Shown here: positions 47,704-59,081 of the stretch, one piece after another
How positions within the stretch are numbered: position 1 is the first letter of the stretch
Layout of the letters: every line of letters starts with the position of its first letter
Position numbers and translations under genes: made by a program
Source: Filosporella fistucella
Lineage: Eukaryota > Ascomycota > Leotiomycetes > Helotiales
Reading direction: 5' to 3'
Assembly (NCBI GenBank): GCA_030077755.1
Contig: JAQJZZ010000011.1
Location: 2,914,001 to 2,978,000 of the forward strand
DNA: 64,000 bases
Notes under the pieces: generated by a model
Told to the model about the DNA's origin: nothing
The model's database searches: none
What the model saw: only the letters and a program-made list of their open reading frames with translations

Positions 47704-48558
47704 CGTCACTCAATATCCAATGAGCTGGATCGAAGCGAAGAGCTTTCTCAAGGAAGAGGGATTTTGCATTGGAGTTTGGAACATTTTGGCTCCCAAAGTA
47801 TATAAAATTGATTAATACGAAGTTTCAAGTCTGTTTGATTCAATCTTATTCTTGTGAATCTGATATGGATCTCAAATGGTAAAGGATAGACCTCAAGTGT
47901 CTGTACGATTTATGATTTTTCATCACATTTCCTTGCTCCGCTACATGCTCGCGATACCATAAACATTCACTGACCTTCACACAGAAGTCACTCATGCCCA
48001 GATAGTTTGTTGAGCATAGCCCCATTAATTTACCACCAAGCTCAGGTAATATGGGAACATGTTAGTATCGCGACATGGATCTTGGTCTACCGTCTACTCA
48101 ACACCCTTGTATACTAGCTTCTAGCACTTCAGCTACTTACTATTTACTAACCAGATCCACAGAACAGACAACAATGGTAACATGGCACCACAAAATACCC
48201 GGTCCGCTAACCCGTGCAGCACTAACTCCTTCCAGCAAACTTGACTTTGAGCCGATATCAATACTCAACGTCGGCCGCCAGCGTCAGCTTCACCTGCAGG
48301 TTAAACAGCTCAGATTCACATGCAGGGACATTAACCTGCAGAACACGAGGAAACCGTTACACTTCTGCATTATTCCAACGCTTCGGGAAGCTATGCCCCA
48401 TGTGTGCATGAACTGCGCCATGTTCTTGGGATTGCTTCTGTCATTATCTTGTAAGCATAGGTATCAGATATGCTCTGCTGCCTTTCTGATCGAGAAGCTA
48501 TCTCATTTCAAAGAGCTGATTGTGGTCAAACTCCCCAATTGAGAATTCAAAATCCAAG
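47704..48558. other. Intergenic region
   Basis: Contains one doubtful ORF (48075-48542) without recognisable features. It serves as the promoter side of the first oxidoreductase gene. Confidence 0.45.
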
Positions 48559-49860
48559 ATGAGTGTCAATGGTAAGATTTCGAATGGTATTCGAAAGGTT
48601 TTGAAGATAGGTATCATCGGCTTGGGAGAGGTCGCACAGGTAAGTCCACAAGTAAGTAAACTGGCGTAGAAATCTAACGCTTTCAAAATGATAGGTGTCC
48701 CATATCCTAGCGCTGAACAATCTCTCCGATTACTATCAAATCACCTATCTCTGCCACGCCTCCCAACAAGCTATCGAGCACTGCAGCAAGAATGTAGCTA
48801 TTGGGAATCCCAAGATAACTTCGAAAGCTGAAGAGCTCATCACATCGCCAGATGTAGACGTCATTCTTGTATGCGCTGTCAATGCTTTCCATCCTTCATA
48901 TGCCATCTTGGCACTTCAGCACAACAAATATGTGCTGGTTGAGAAGCCTCTTGCATTGAATTACAGAGATATTGATGCTATCATCGCTGCGGAGAAGGAA
49001 TCAGAAGCGAAGATATTCGTAGGTTATCAGAGAAGATATGCGGAAGCTTTCCTCGATGCATTGGAAGAGGTTGGAAGTATGGATACAATCGAGTATGTCC
49101 GAGTCAAAGGTACGCAGTCTGTCTAGCATTTGAGTCAATATACTTACTAGACAGATATCATTGGACCGAACCACGCATTCGTCAGCCAGTCAGGCACTTT
49201 CCCAAAGACATTCACAGACTTCCAAGAAGACGCCTCGAAAGAGATGCATGCTACAGAGGAGTCAATGGTAAAGGAAGCACTTGAGAATGACTGTGGAATT
49301 GAAGCTACAGAAGACTCCATGTCCATGTTTAGAATATTGACAGGGTCAGTCCCCTCCGTAGGGAAGCCAGGCAGTGCTAATATACATATAGGCTCGGCGT
49401 TCATGATCTATCTGCCATGCGGGAGTTGATTGGAATGCCCACAAAAGTTCTTGGTGCATCACTACAATGGTCTATCTGGAGCGTTTTATTCCAATACCAA
49501 GGATTCCCTGTTAACTACGAATCTGGAATCATCGATGTTCCCTCATTCGACGCACACATTGAAGTATATTCCAAGAACAAAATTGTGCGTGTCAACTATG
49601 ATACACCTTACGTCAAGGGTCTTCCAGTCACAATGACCATTCGAGAGAGAATTGATGGCAAGAAAGGAGACGGTTTCCAGGAGCGAACAATCAGGAAGAC
49701 ATATGAGGACCCATTCACTCTACAGTTTTTGGAATTTCATCGATGTGCGACAGGGGGCCTGCCGCCGAAGACGTCTGCGTTGGATGCGAGAGAAGACTTG
49801 GACCTGATTAAGATGATTATGCAGTCTGGGTTCCCAGGAAAAGCTCAACACAAGGTGTAA
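48559..49860 (+). CDS. Gfo/Idh/MocA-family oxidoreductase (first copy)
   Basis: Exons: 48559-48639, 48695-49109, 49155-49344, 49392-49860, giving 384 residues; introns of 45-55 bp. The N-terminal Rossmann fold has the dinucleotide motif IGIIGLGEVAQ near residue 20. The family signature appears as VDVILVCAVNAFHPSYA and VEKPLALN near residue 110. The C-terminal half is the alpha/beta substrate domain. Family members use NAD(P) to oxidise or reduce sugars, cyclitols and related polyols (for example inositol dehydrogenase and glucose-fructose oxidoreductase). Next to the PKS cluster it may act on a sugar or polyol moiety. This copy has three introns while its neighbour has none, so they are unlikely to be recent tandem duplicates. 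Confidence 0.88.
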
Positions 49861-50884
49861 AAGTTATGTGCATCATGAAAGTTCTCTTTAGCTTTATCTT
49901 GCTACAAATCTACAAAATGTGAAAATTTCTTTGAATACCTTCTCTGAAAATTTGTCGACCTATGCAGTCGTGACAGGGAGACAAGAGTGGATACTGTAGT
50001 GGTAATCTTACAAGCCCAGGGTTCTCCACATACCGTACTCATCCCTTGAAAATATTACCAACCGCTACAAAATACCATATTACCCGCCTTAGCCAGGTTT
50101 ACTAAAACCCTTGCCTGAACAACAAAATAGGATTGTAGGATTTACTTGGCAGTCTGACACCCTATTTAGTAAATGGCGTGCGGGACATGGGTGTACCTGC
50201 ATTGCATGTGGGCTAGTCACTGGCGGCAATGAGTAATATTTTGTGCCACCAGATGTCCTCTTGATAAGTTGCGCAAAAGATAAGGAAAGGCTCAATCTGA
50301 AAGTCGAATGATTGCGGGGAAACTCCACAGCTGGATAAATTTCGAATTTAAACTTGCGATTTGCTGCTTCGGATTCCCACTTGGTTCCTTCGCAGGGTCC
50401 TCAGTTGTAATTGGTCTGCTCGTGCTGCTCGTGCTATTACCTAAAGCTTACAACGCTTGTGTCGGATTGGGCTTGCACGTAAATCTCGACGGTTTTCAGT
50501 TCTGACATCCCGGAATATTGGTCCGAAGCTGTTTGCTGAAGGATTACAATGGCTAGGCCACCTTTCAACAATGCGGTCCGCGATTCCTTTTGGAATGTAG
50601 AGTACCGTTGCAATAGGATTTGGAGCAACGTCCACGTCGGACATATCGTCCAATTCTTCCATTGTCATCCTTTAGTCAATCGCGGGGCTACCATCAGCCA
50701 GAAAGCATTACGGATGAAGGGTGGTTTGAATCCTTCCAAAGCTCCAAAATGAGCCATATTAAGACAAGGGGCTTCAGGGTGGTGAAAAATTAATAGAGTG
50801 TCGAGTTGTCGGGCGCCCCAACACCACTCACTGAATTGTGTATCAGAACGAAAAAAAAAAACATCCACTCTCTTGAAACTTGCA
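49861..50884. other. Intergenic region between the two oxidoreductase genes
   Basis: No gene supported. A run of ten or more A lies about 20 bases before the ATG at 50885, in what is probably the 5' leader. Confidence 0.5.
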
Positions 50885-52120
50885 ATGGAGAACGACACGC
50901 CAACCAATAGAGTTAGCGGAGAGACTAATGGAAATGCTGTTGATCAACTTGAACCTACAATTACATCGCTGAATGAAGGCACGCAAAATGGACATTCATC
51001 TGCATCATGGAGAATCTACCTTTACGGAGCTGGTGCTATTGCATGTCACCATGCCGTTGCAGCTAAGACACTCAAAGACGTTCAAATATTCGCCGCCGAC
51101 CCCTCGAAGGCGGCTCGTGATAACTTCATCACGAGGTTCCCTCATGCCAAAGTATACGACAATGCCAAAGATATGCTTGAGAGTTCAACAGCTCAAGATC
51201 ACGATATAGTGATTGTGGCTGTACCATTATGGCTTCATCTACCAGCTACACTTGAAGCCTTCATCTCAAAACGCCACGTTCTCTGCGAGAAACCAGTAGC
51301 GCGATCAGAAGCCGAATTAGCTCAGATGCTAGCCGCAAGCCAGACTGCAAGCCGACACTTTCTGGAATGCAGCTTCCGATATCTAGGGAACGAAGCTTTG
51401 GATCGTGCGCGTCAACTTATTAAGACGGGTGGTATTGGTACTCCATATCATGCACGTCTTGTTAACCGCCAACCTCGTTCTCGCCCTGGTATCGAGTACC
51501 AGCCAGAAAGCAAATGGTTTCTGGACAAGGAGAAGGCTGGAGGAGGAGTGATCTTCGATTTCGGCGTGTATGACCTGACCATGCTTTTCGATGTCCTCAG
51601 ACCCGTGGCAGTCACTGTCCATCACGCATGGACAGCTACTCCACCAACAGCTACAGACCCTGCTGAACAGCCTATATCTGTAGAAACTCACGCTGGAGCC
51701 TCGATGACTTTGAGGCTGGAGAGTGGTGCAGTAGTGTCACTCGACTACGAGCGTGCTAGTGGCTTTCATGGCGAGAAACAGGTGATCCTAAATGTTGATG
51801 GTTCAGCGGGTGGTCTAACATGGCAGTGGGTCCCTACATTTGATGCTGATCTATCTGAAGAAGGGGCAGAAGATACTTTCAAGCTTGTGCATTATGTAGA
51901 TGTTGACGGCAGTGTTGTTGCAAAAGAGGAGGCTTTTCCTGCGTTTGGGTGGAACTCTGCGAATTGTCGTCCTTTGTTGTCATTTGTTGCTTTGCTTGAG
52001 GGTCGCGATAATGTAGCATTGTCTACAGCTCAGTTGGAGTTCAACTTTTCTGTACTTTCTGCGATTTATAAGTCTGCGTCTGAGGGTAAATCTGTATCTG
52101 TTCAACTTAAATCTAGCTAG
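50885..52120 (+). CDS. Gfo/Idh/MocA-family oxidoreductase (second copy, intronless)
   Basis: One exon from ATG 50885, 411 residues. The frame runs 29 codons further upstream, but without ATG. A polar ~45-residue N-terminus precedes the Rossmann fold (YLYGAGAIACHHAV), then IVIVAVPLWLHLPAT and VLCEKPVAR, the family signature. ECSFRYLGNEALDRAR and KAGGGVIFDFGVYDL are typical of the second half, where a His or Asp of the D-x-x-x-H pocket usually sits; here the visible pattern is GGGVIFDFGVYDL, with Tyr in the His-like place. Partner and substrate unknown. Together with the neighbouring enzyme it gives the cluster two different sugar/cyclitol-type dehydrogenases. Confidence 0.88.
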   Translation: MENDTPTNRVSGETNGNAVDQLEPTITSLNEGTQNGHSSASWRIYLYGAGAIACHHAVAAKTLKDVQIFAADPSKAARDNFITRFPHAKVYDNAKDMLESSTAQDHDIVIVAVPLWLHLPATLEAFISKRHVLCEKPVARSEAELAQMLAASQTASRHFLECSFRYLGNEALDRARQLIKTGGIGTPYHARLVNRQPRSRPGIEYQPESKWFLDKEKAGGGVIFDFGVYDLTMLFDVLRPVAVTVHHAWTATPPTATDPAEQPISVETHAGASMTLRLESGAVVSLDYERASGFHGEKQVILNVDGSAGGLTWQWVPTFDADLSEEGAEDTFKLVHYVDVDGSVVAKEEAFPAFGWNSANCRPLLSFVALLEGRDNVALSTAQLEFNFSVLSAIYKSASEGKSVSVQLKSS

Positions 52121-53488
52121 TTAACTAGAGAATAGGATTTAGTAGCTGGGTTGGACTTGCGAATTATGATTCGTGATTGTGCATACTGTCTTATATGCCA
52201 TTCTTCTTGTGCCCTCCGAGAATGAGGTGATACATGCCATCTCTTCCATATTGAGGTGTAGAATTTTAAAGAGAATATTTGGCCCTGTAGCTATTTTCTT
52301 CGATGTCGGCTTCGCATTCAGCTTCTTCGTAGGATTACGTTCTGCTAACGGAGCTCTTGATATCTTTTCCTTATGCCATGCTCACTCGCTCAGCTGCGAT
52401 ACTTTGTCCAATGATAACAGTCAACTATCAAGTGAGACTTTTTCGCCGAACATCTGACTTTACTGTGTAACATACTTCAACATAGTCTCCAGTCTCTTTC
52501 GAGTGAGCTGATCAATAGAGAGAGATTTTATTCCTTCGTAGTGAGTGAGCACTTCGCCGTTTCGTATTGAACATGACATACCTCGGTTCTTCTGATAATA
52601 GTAGGACTGGAGATCAGCGTGACCATATCAAACTGTCAATGCCATTATTTGATTTCCAATAGTTCTCATATCTCGACGCCTTCGCTGACATCCGATTACC
52701 TCGCTGGCAGAATCCGCCCCGCTATTGCGAAAGAGTGCGTCCGTCGACGTGTCTGGCACCTGTGAAAGAACCAGTAGATCAGCAAGATATGCGCCATTTT
52801 GAGAGTCCAAATTCGATGTAAAATGAGACAAATTTCTCCATCGTGGAAAATTCCGGGGGACCGAATATTGACATCCGATGGCGCACAGATGCGTTTCACA
52901 CTTTGAAATTATCCTTGTGACGCTGACCTATGCTGACTTCAAAATAAGCTTTATATCCAATGATACCAAGAGATTCCTTGAAATCATCAACTCCACTATA
53001 ATCTTTCGGGTCATCAATTCAGCTGTGAAAAGCTCACTGTGAAATATTTCTCCCGTCATGATGTCTCCTGATATCTTGGCAAGCGGCGCAAAATCTCACC
53101 CCGCCTTCTCAGCTCCCAGAATCCGCCCACAAAACCACGGAGCGGAAGGACCGGAGTCCATCCCGCCGGGTCTGTCCATGGAGTCTATTTAAAGAATTCT
53201 GAAAAGGGGTTCTTGGCAGTTAAGCGGGACCTTTAAAGGGGAGAGTTTGAATTAACTTTTCGGGTAATTGTATTACCCATCAGCGGCACTCACTCATCCT
53301 GTCGTAACACGAGACCTATTGTTCCAGAGTGTCGTAAGAAAATCTCTTCGAGGAAAATACAACTTTGGATTCAGCATGTTTCACTAATTGAGGGGTATAT
53401 ATATAAGTTTTGCAGTTTGACCCAAGGTGAAGCGACCGAACCTCGAAACTGAGCCCATTTCCACGATTCGAGTTAATCATACTTCGAT
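52121..53488. other. Intergenic region upstream of the first 12-Cys secreted protein
   Basis: About 1.4 kb. Short ORFs near 52173 and 52628 look accidental. The strong TATA of the next gene lies at its end. Confidence 0.5.
53396..53406 (+). promoter_or_regulatory. TATA box of the first 12-Cys secreted gene
   Basis: TATATATATAA lies about 85-90 bases before the ATG at 53489, with CT-containing leader sequence after it. Confidence 0.6.
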
Positions 53489-53968
53489 ATGCAAATTAAG
53501 ACTCTCTTCTCCGTAGCTGCGCTTCTCATTGCCAGCGCTTCAGCAGCTCCTTCGTCCGCTCCAGCAGGTAAGTGTCCATTCATCGCTCTATCACTTCCCA
53601 CTAACACAACCTCTCAGATCAACTATTCCAACGAGGAGTATGCAAACCACCAAAATGCTCAGCACACTGCCCTGACAAAACGTGAGGACCTCTGCTCCCA
53701 CCACTTACATTTCAGCTAAATGTGGTTCTCACTAGCCCATATGATTGTTGCGTTGATTACATCATGGATCCTTGTCTCAATCATTACAAGAATGATTTTC
53801 CTCCTCAGTGCACAGGACTTGATGATATGGAATGTCTCTGCAAGTGTGCTACGAATGGGTGAGTGTTTCCACCTCGATATAGCACTATCGCTAATAACTG
53901 TGATTAGGGTGACTTATTTCTGCAATGCGGAATACTTTGTTGATCCTTGCCTTATGAAAGACTATTAG
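53489..53968 (+). CDS. Small secreted 12-cysteine protein (candidate effector), paralog 1
   Basis: Exons: 53489-53567, 53618-53681, 53736-53858, 53908-53968, giving 108 residues; three introns of 49-54 bp in phases 1, 2 and 2. The signal peptide is MQIKTLFSVAALLIASASA. The mature part has 12 cysteines spaced C-x4-C-x3-C-x7-CC-x7-C-x11-C-x7-C-x-C-x-C-x8-C-x8-C, with blocks CPDKTPYDCCV, DDMECLCKC and FCNAEYFVDPC. No database family comes to mind. Cysteine number, size and secretion signal fit apoplastic effector or defence-type proteins. The second intron acceptor (53735) was chosen because only it restores the frame that matches the paralog at 62070-62876. Confidence 0.82.
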
Positions 53969-55136
53969 GCAAAGATGCTGCGATATTGGGAGTCAACCAC
54001 GAGTCTTCACCCAGTGAATTTGATAGGAACACTTGCTGTCATCTCAGTATTTCTGAAATTATCTCCATCTTCACTTGTCACTGAATATCTCCTATGCTCA
54101 AAGTTTCACAAGTGATTCAGGACATTTATTTACTGCGCAAACAATTCATCGCTGTTATTCTGCTATTGTTGAAAATGAATCAATCGTCATGTGCTCACCG
54201 GCTAGCCCTAGCGCTATAGGAATTGATACTAAGACAATAAATGAAACGCATAGTACTGAGGCGTCCTGCACGTAAATACAAATCCACAATTGCGAGTGAA
54301 AAATTCGTCTTTTATAGTTAATTCTGTCAGTACCCTATTCCGCGACAACTCCCCCCGCCACACAGTTTATCAACGGTACCTGATAGAAAGCCAAATAGTC
54401 TCTAAAGCTTGCTCTCGTAGTGGATCCCTTCTCGATATATTGTAGGTATTTTCTCACAGTCACAGACGATAAGTCTATCTTGGTTTAATCTAATATACGT
54501 AGCTGCTAAGCTATGGAGTGCGCATTGTTGAACGCCTCTTGTTTGGCAAAGGAGTTTTAGAATGAGAAAGCATGAATATCATTCTTAGAGGCACTAATAT
54601 CTTCAATTACCCCGCGAATGCGACACACTTAAATGGTTATTTGGAAAAAGTAAAACACTCGAAGAGAAAAGTATTATGAAAAATCAAGCTGGGTCTATAT
54701 ATTTGGAATAGTAGCAAGCAAAGGTCCATCGAAATTTATCTATTACTTGCCCTATCTTTACTCTCAAAATGGCGGGGTACACATAGCGGGGTAATAACCA
54801 GCTATACTAGAAATTGGGCAGCTGCAAATATCCTCGATTCTAGACTTTTACATTATTATAATTTCGAAAGAAAAAGAAGTAACTTCTAAGTGGTCTCATA
54901 TAGAGCCTTGTCTCGTCTATTTTGAACCTTAAAGTTTACAATCCAAGGGTCTCAAAAAGGGGGCGTGTAGTAGACAACAGGTACCGCTCTCGCTTAAAAC
55001 ACACTAATGCAGCTCTCGTGAGCAGCATCTAGCTTACTATCCTTCAACATCCTCCCTCCCCGTACCTCGTAATCAACATAATCTTCGACAACAATACCCA
55101 AACTTTTACCACTTACAAGACTTCAAGTACAAAAAC
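53969..55136. other. AT-rich intergenic region
   Basis: About 1.2 kb, strongly AT-rich between 54300 and 54900. No ORF longer than 66 codons makes sense. I found no recognisable transposon, so this may be a decayed repeat. Confidence 0.45.
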
Positions 55137-56407
55137 ATGAGAACAGAAAGCACCCCGAAGAAGAAGATCTCCGAAAAGCGGAGACAACAAAATAAGCAAG
55201 CACAGAAAAAATACCGTAAGCATAGTGGGGCAACTTCATAGGGTGTTTCAGAAGCTGATTTGATGAGATAGGAGAACGACAGAAGAAAGAGTTACAAGTG
55301 CTGCAAAATATAGCCACTTCTTCGTATATTTCTAAACGTCAGGTGGTAGCTGATCGTGCACAAAATGTGGTGCGAGAGCAGGCACCATGGAATAATTCGC
55401 CGTCAGAGGCTAGTAGTATCTGGGATGGAGATGATACCGTGTCTCCGGGGCAGGCTCCCTTACCAGGATTGAGGAGTTGTCTGTCAATCTCAGAAGCATC
55501 GACACCGTCTTTACTTGAGTTATCGGCCAAAGATCAGTTATCTGGGTCTGATGAACAGCAATCAGCTTCTCCGGACCATCACACCGGGATAACAGATAAG
55601 CGTAGCCAAATCCATCATCTCCTCCAAGATAAGGGCATAAATTTCGATGAAAAGACTATGCTACGCCTCCTAGAAGAAACAAAAGCCCTGGAAAACCTTC
55701 TCCAAGCTGGTTTAAAAGCTCTATCCAACGCCTCCTCATCACTAGAGACCTATCCATCCGCCCAGGACGAATCACAAACCACAACACTAAAAACAGATAA
55801 ACTTCTCATCCTCAAAAATACCAAAAACGAATATAATCCTTCTCTCCCCGACATCCGAAAGAATAATTTGCGCATAAAACAAATCACTTTCGTAGCAGCA
55901 TGCATAGCCAACGCCTCATCCCTAGGCTTCGTCATGCCTGGTCCAGACACAGACTGCGAAGAAATCGAATCTCCATTCTACAACCCCTCTTTCAGCCATT
56001 CCTCCGCCAGAACGCAGAGTAAAACCCTATACCCCAATCTCTCCCCATCCCTTCACCCGACCACCATCCAAATAACACATTCCCACCACCCCTACATCGA
56101 CGTCCTCCCTTTCCCATCCTTCCGAGAAAGAGTTATAAAACTAGCATGCGGACCAGATGCAATAATAGATGAAGAAGAGCTCTGTGCAGATCTTATGAAT
56201 GATGGTTTGGTATGCTGGGGCTCCTCGCTAGGAGGAGGCAGTTCGGCAATGGGATCAGGTGCGCCGTGGGATGTGAGGAGTTGGGAGGCTCAGGGGTGGT
56301 TTCTGAGGAAGTGGTGGGTTTTGGTTGGCGGGAGGGAGGGGGAGTTGTATAAGCAGAGTAAGTGGTGGTGTGAGATGAGGGGGGAGAAGGGGTGTTGTGG
56401 TTGGTAG
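55137..56407 (+). CDS. bZIP transcription factor with DUF3425 domain
   Basis: Exons: 55137-55215 and 55272-56407, 56-bp intron; 404 residues. The basic region KRRQQNKQAQKKYRERQKK is at ~16-34 and crosses the intron. This is the fungal bZIP pattern N-x7-[RK] with Gln in place of the usual Ala. A short leucine zipper follows, then a Ser/Pro/Glu-rich middle. The C-terminus is DUF3425: DVLPFPSFRERVI near 269 and Trp-rich SWEAQGWFLRKWW. This pairing is common in fungal stress and secondary-metabolism regulators. It might control the nearby secreted proteins or sugar porter, but nothing in the sequence shows a target. Confidence 0.88.
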
Positions 56408-59081
56408 GGAGATGGGTTAAGGAGTGGCGGTGGCGATGTGAAATGGGGTTGTGATTTAGATCTTACCGATTGGGAGATTGAGAAGTTGGGTGTTGATACA
56501 AGCGCTGTCATGTACTGGAAAGATTCCAAATTACCAGACATAGAATCAGTAATACACATGAAATATTCACGACAAATCTCTTCCAAACATCTTCCCAGAC
56601 CTCCCCCTTCTCAGCTTCTAATTCCTTGAATCTGCCTTCTAACTAAAGCCCAACAAGTGATACTTCGAGATTCATCCACCGCCCAACAATAAAGTACTCA
56701 ATATCGAAGAACATCTTCATAAATCATCTTTATAACCTAATAGAATAACCTACTCAAACTATCAATGGCCTTCTGCGTAAAACACTCTTTAAGCACCAAA
56801 TGTCGCAGATTGTACGAGATATTCCACAGAGATGGAGTGGATTTGAATCACTTGAATTAAGTTCCCACATATCCGAATATATATTCCGCTGCGTTGGCGG
56901 TGGAAGTTAAATTTTGAATAAGACACGGGCATCCTGGTACCTGACCTGAGAGCGGGAATATGTACTATCCACTCTGAAAACTGAGACGAGATGAGGGATG
57001 GAGGTTAGAAATTTTTGGGAGAGGTGATTGGGATAGAGATATTTCCTATCAATATATAAATAACTTTATTATAATGATAATAAATTTATATGCTCGTAGA
57101 TACTCCTAGAGCAAGAATTTGCGACGTAAGAACTTAGGGGGAGAGAGGATTTTAACAGAAAGAAAATTTTGCGCCGTGCTCGCGAGGGGCATATATTTTC
57201 AAGCTTGGACAATCCACGAATATCCCAGCAAGAGAGGGATTTTGATAGAGAAAGAATTTCGCGCCGCGCTCGTCGCGATTGAAGTGTATATTTTAAATAA
57301 ACAACGGATATCCTAGGATATGATTCGAAATAAGAAGCATCTGGATCCAGAATTAAAATAAGATTAGAGGAGATGTAGAGGAATGCTCCGCAAGATATCT
57401 TTGGAGTTGAAAATCTTCCTCTTAATATTGGAAATTAACATTCTTGTGAGCATTCTCTGAGATTGGAGATTGCGAAGGAAAAGTTCGTGGCGAAGAGAAG
57501 ACTTTGATAGTAGAAAATTTCTGCGCAAGTGACTATTTTGATAGATCAAATAGAAAATCTGGATCCAATTGATAGAATGATTATTTTATTTTTTCAAATG
57601 AGGTGCTGAGTGAAAACAGCGATACAGCTGACGCACGATATCAATTTAGTGCACCCAAGTGGAGATAGCTACTAAAAGCTTAATCACATGCTTATGATTC
57701 AAATGTGGATATCGTCCCATATCATAGACTTTCCCAATCCCCATCATCAGGAATTAATTTGCATCAGCTGATATTAAAGTCTCCTAAATGATGTAGATTC
57801 CATACTTGTAATTAACACTCGATATCAACGTCGTGAATACCCGATAAAATGATTTACAGTATCCGTCACACTCACAAAAAGCCCCCTAACAAAGAATGTC
57901 TTAGCCCACATCACAGACCCGCGCCGGCAGACGCGCCGAGAACTCTTGTATCATCATTTCTTGCTTGGGAAAAGTGCATCCGCCATGGCGTGTGCGGGTA
58001 TTGGATACCTCGTAAGAAGGTACCTCCACTTAATCATCGATTCCTCGATTTATGTGTTGCGGGGTGCACTACACAAGAACTCCATACGTAGTACTTGGCT
58101 TCTTGGTGGTTGTTCTCTGACGTGAAGATTTTTTTTGTTTGTTGCCTGATATGCCGTCTGGCTATCTGGAGCTTGGGGATGGGGAAGGGGAAGGGGAAAG
58201 TGGGAGCGGAGTTCTATCCGAGACAGAGAGAAAGTTAGTTAGGGAATATAATGAAATAATAGAGAAGAAAGTAAATATACTTCGTAAGGAGCTTCTTTCT
58301 TCTCCGCTTATACAACTCAATGTTCCTGTGATGAATTAGATGAATTAAGATAAAGTCACATCTGTTCCTCAGAAAACGGTTTACTTATCACAGTCATCCG
58401 GACATCAGGTTTCAAGTTTCATATCTACTTGATTCAGTTTGTTGGGGAAGACACTCAGGATGTTGCGGGGTGTTCCTCTCGGTCACTTGGCACTTGGCGG
58501 GGTACTGGAGGTAGCTCAAGTAGCCCATAAACCCACTATCAAGGACCTGACACCCTATAAGCGCTTGCATATCGCTGCTACAACATCGCTAGAGCTCACC
58601 CTGAACAGGTGCTAAACATCGCCGATCGAAGTCAACGACCTGCCTAACAAAGTAATGATGCACACTGTTGAACTTCTCACCATGTTCACAAATCCACTTT
58701 TGTGTATATTCAGTGGGTACACAAATTGATGTTTCCACTCTTCTCTCCTCCTGGAGTCGTGGAGACCTGGAGAGATGGGATGTTGGAGCACCATGGGGGT
58801 ACGTAAATGACCTCATCTCATGGTGAGTTGAAAAAAAACTCCACCGAAAAACAAGAAGATCGATGTCGGCGACAGCGATGGTGAGTGAGCACTAGAAAAC
58901 CATTCCCCTCTTTACTAGATGAGTAGTGCTTGAGCTCTATTATAGCTCGTGCTTGTCCATTGCTTCTCTTTCTTGTCAATTGCTTCTTCTCAATTTTCTC
59001 ACCTCTGTATCGAATCGTGTATGGTATGAGTTACTATACCTATCGTCACAAAAGCAATTGGGATATCTACAAGTAATCAAC
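56408..59081. other. 2.7-kb AT-rich region with diverged repeats
   Basis: AT-rich and full of stop codons. It holds three related repeat copies listed below. ORFs at 57849-58091 and 58139-58339 are plausible by composition only; the second reads like a helical C-terminus but I found no valid splice to a start. Confidence 0.45.
56889..57315. repeat. Three diverged copies of a ~90-bp repeat
   Basis: Blocks near 56889-56940, 57141-57220 and 57231-57315 share a core (GCGCCGYGCTCG, then TATATTTT, then GGATATCCT or its variants). The last two are in tandem, offset about 90 bp. Differences are largely C/T and G/A, for example GGGCATCCTGG against GGATATCCTAGG. That bias suggests RIP or long decay. 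Confidence 0.5.

Noticed and set aside
57849..58339. Two ORFs that might be exons of one gene
   Set aside because: No GT-AG pair joins them in frame with a proper start; left as intergenic.
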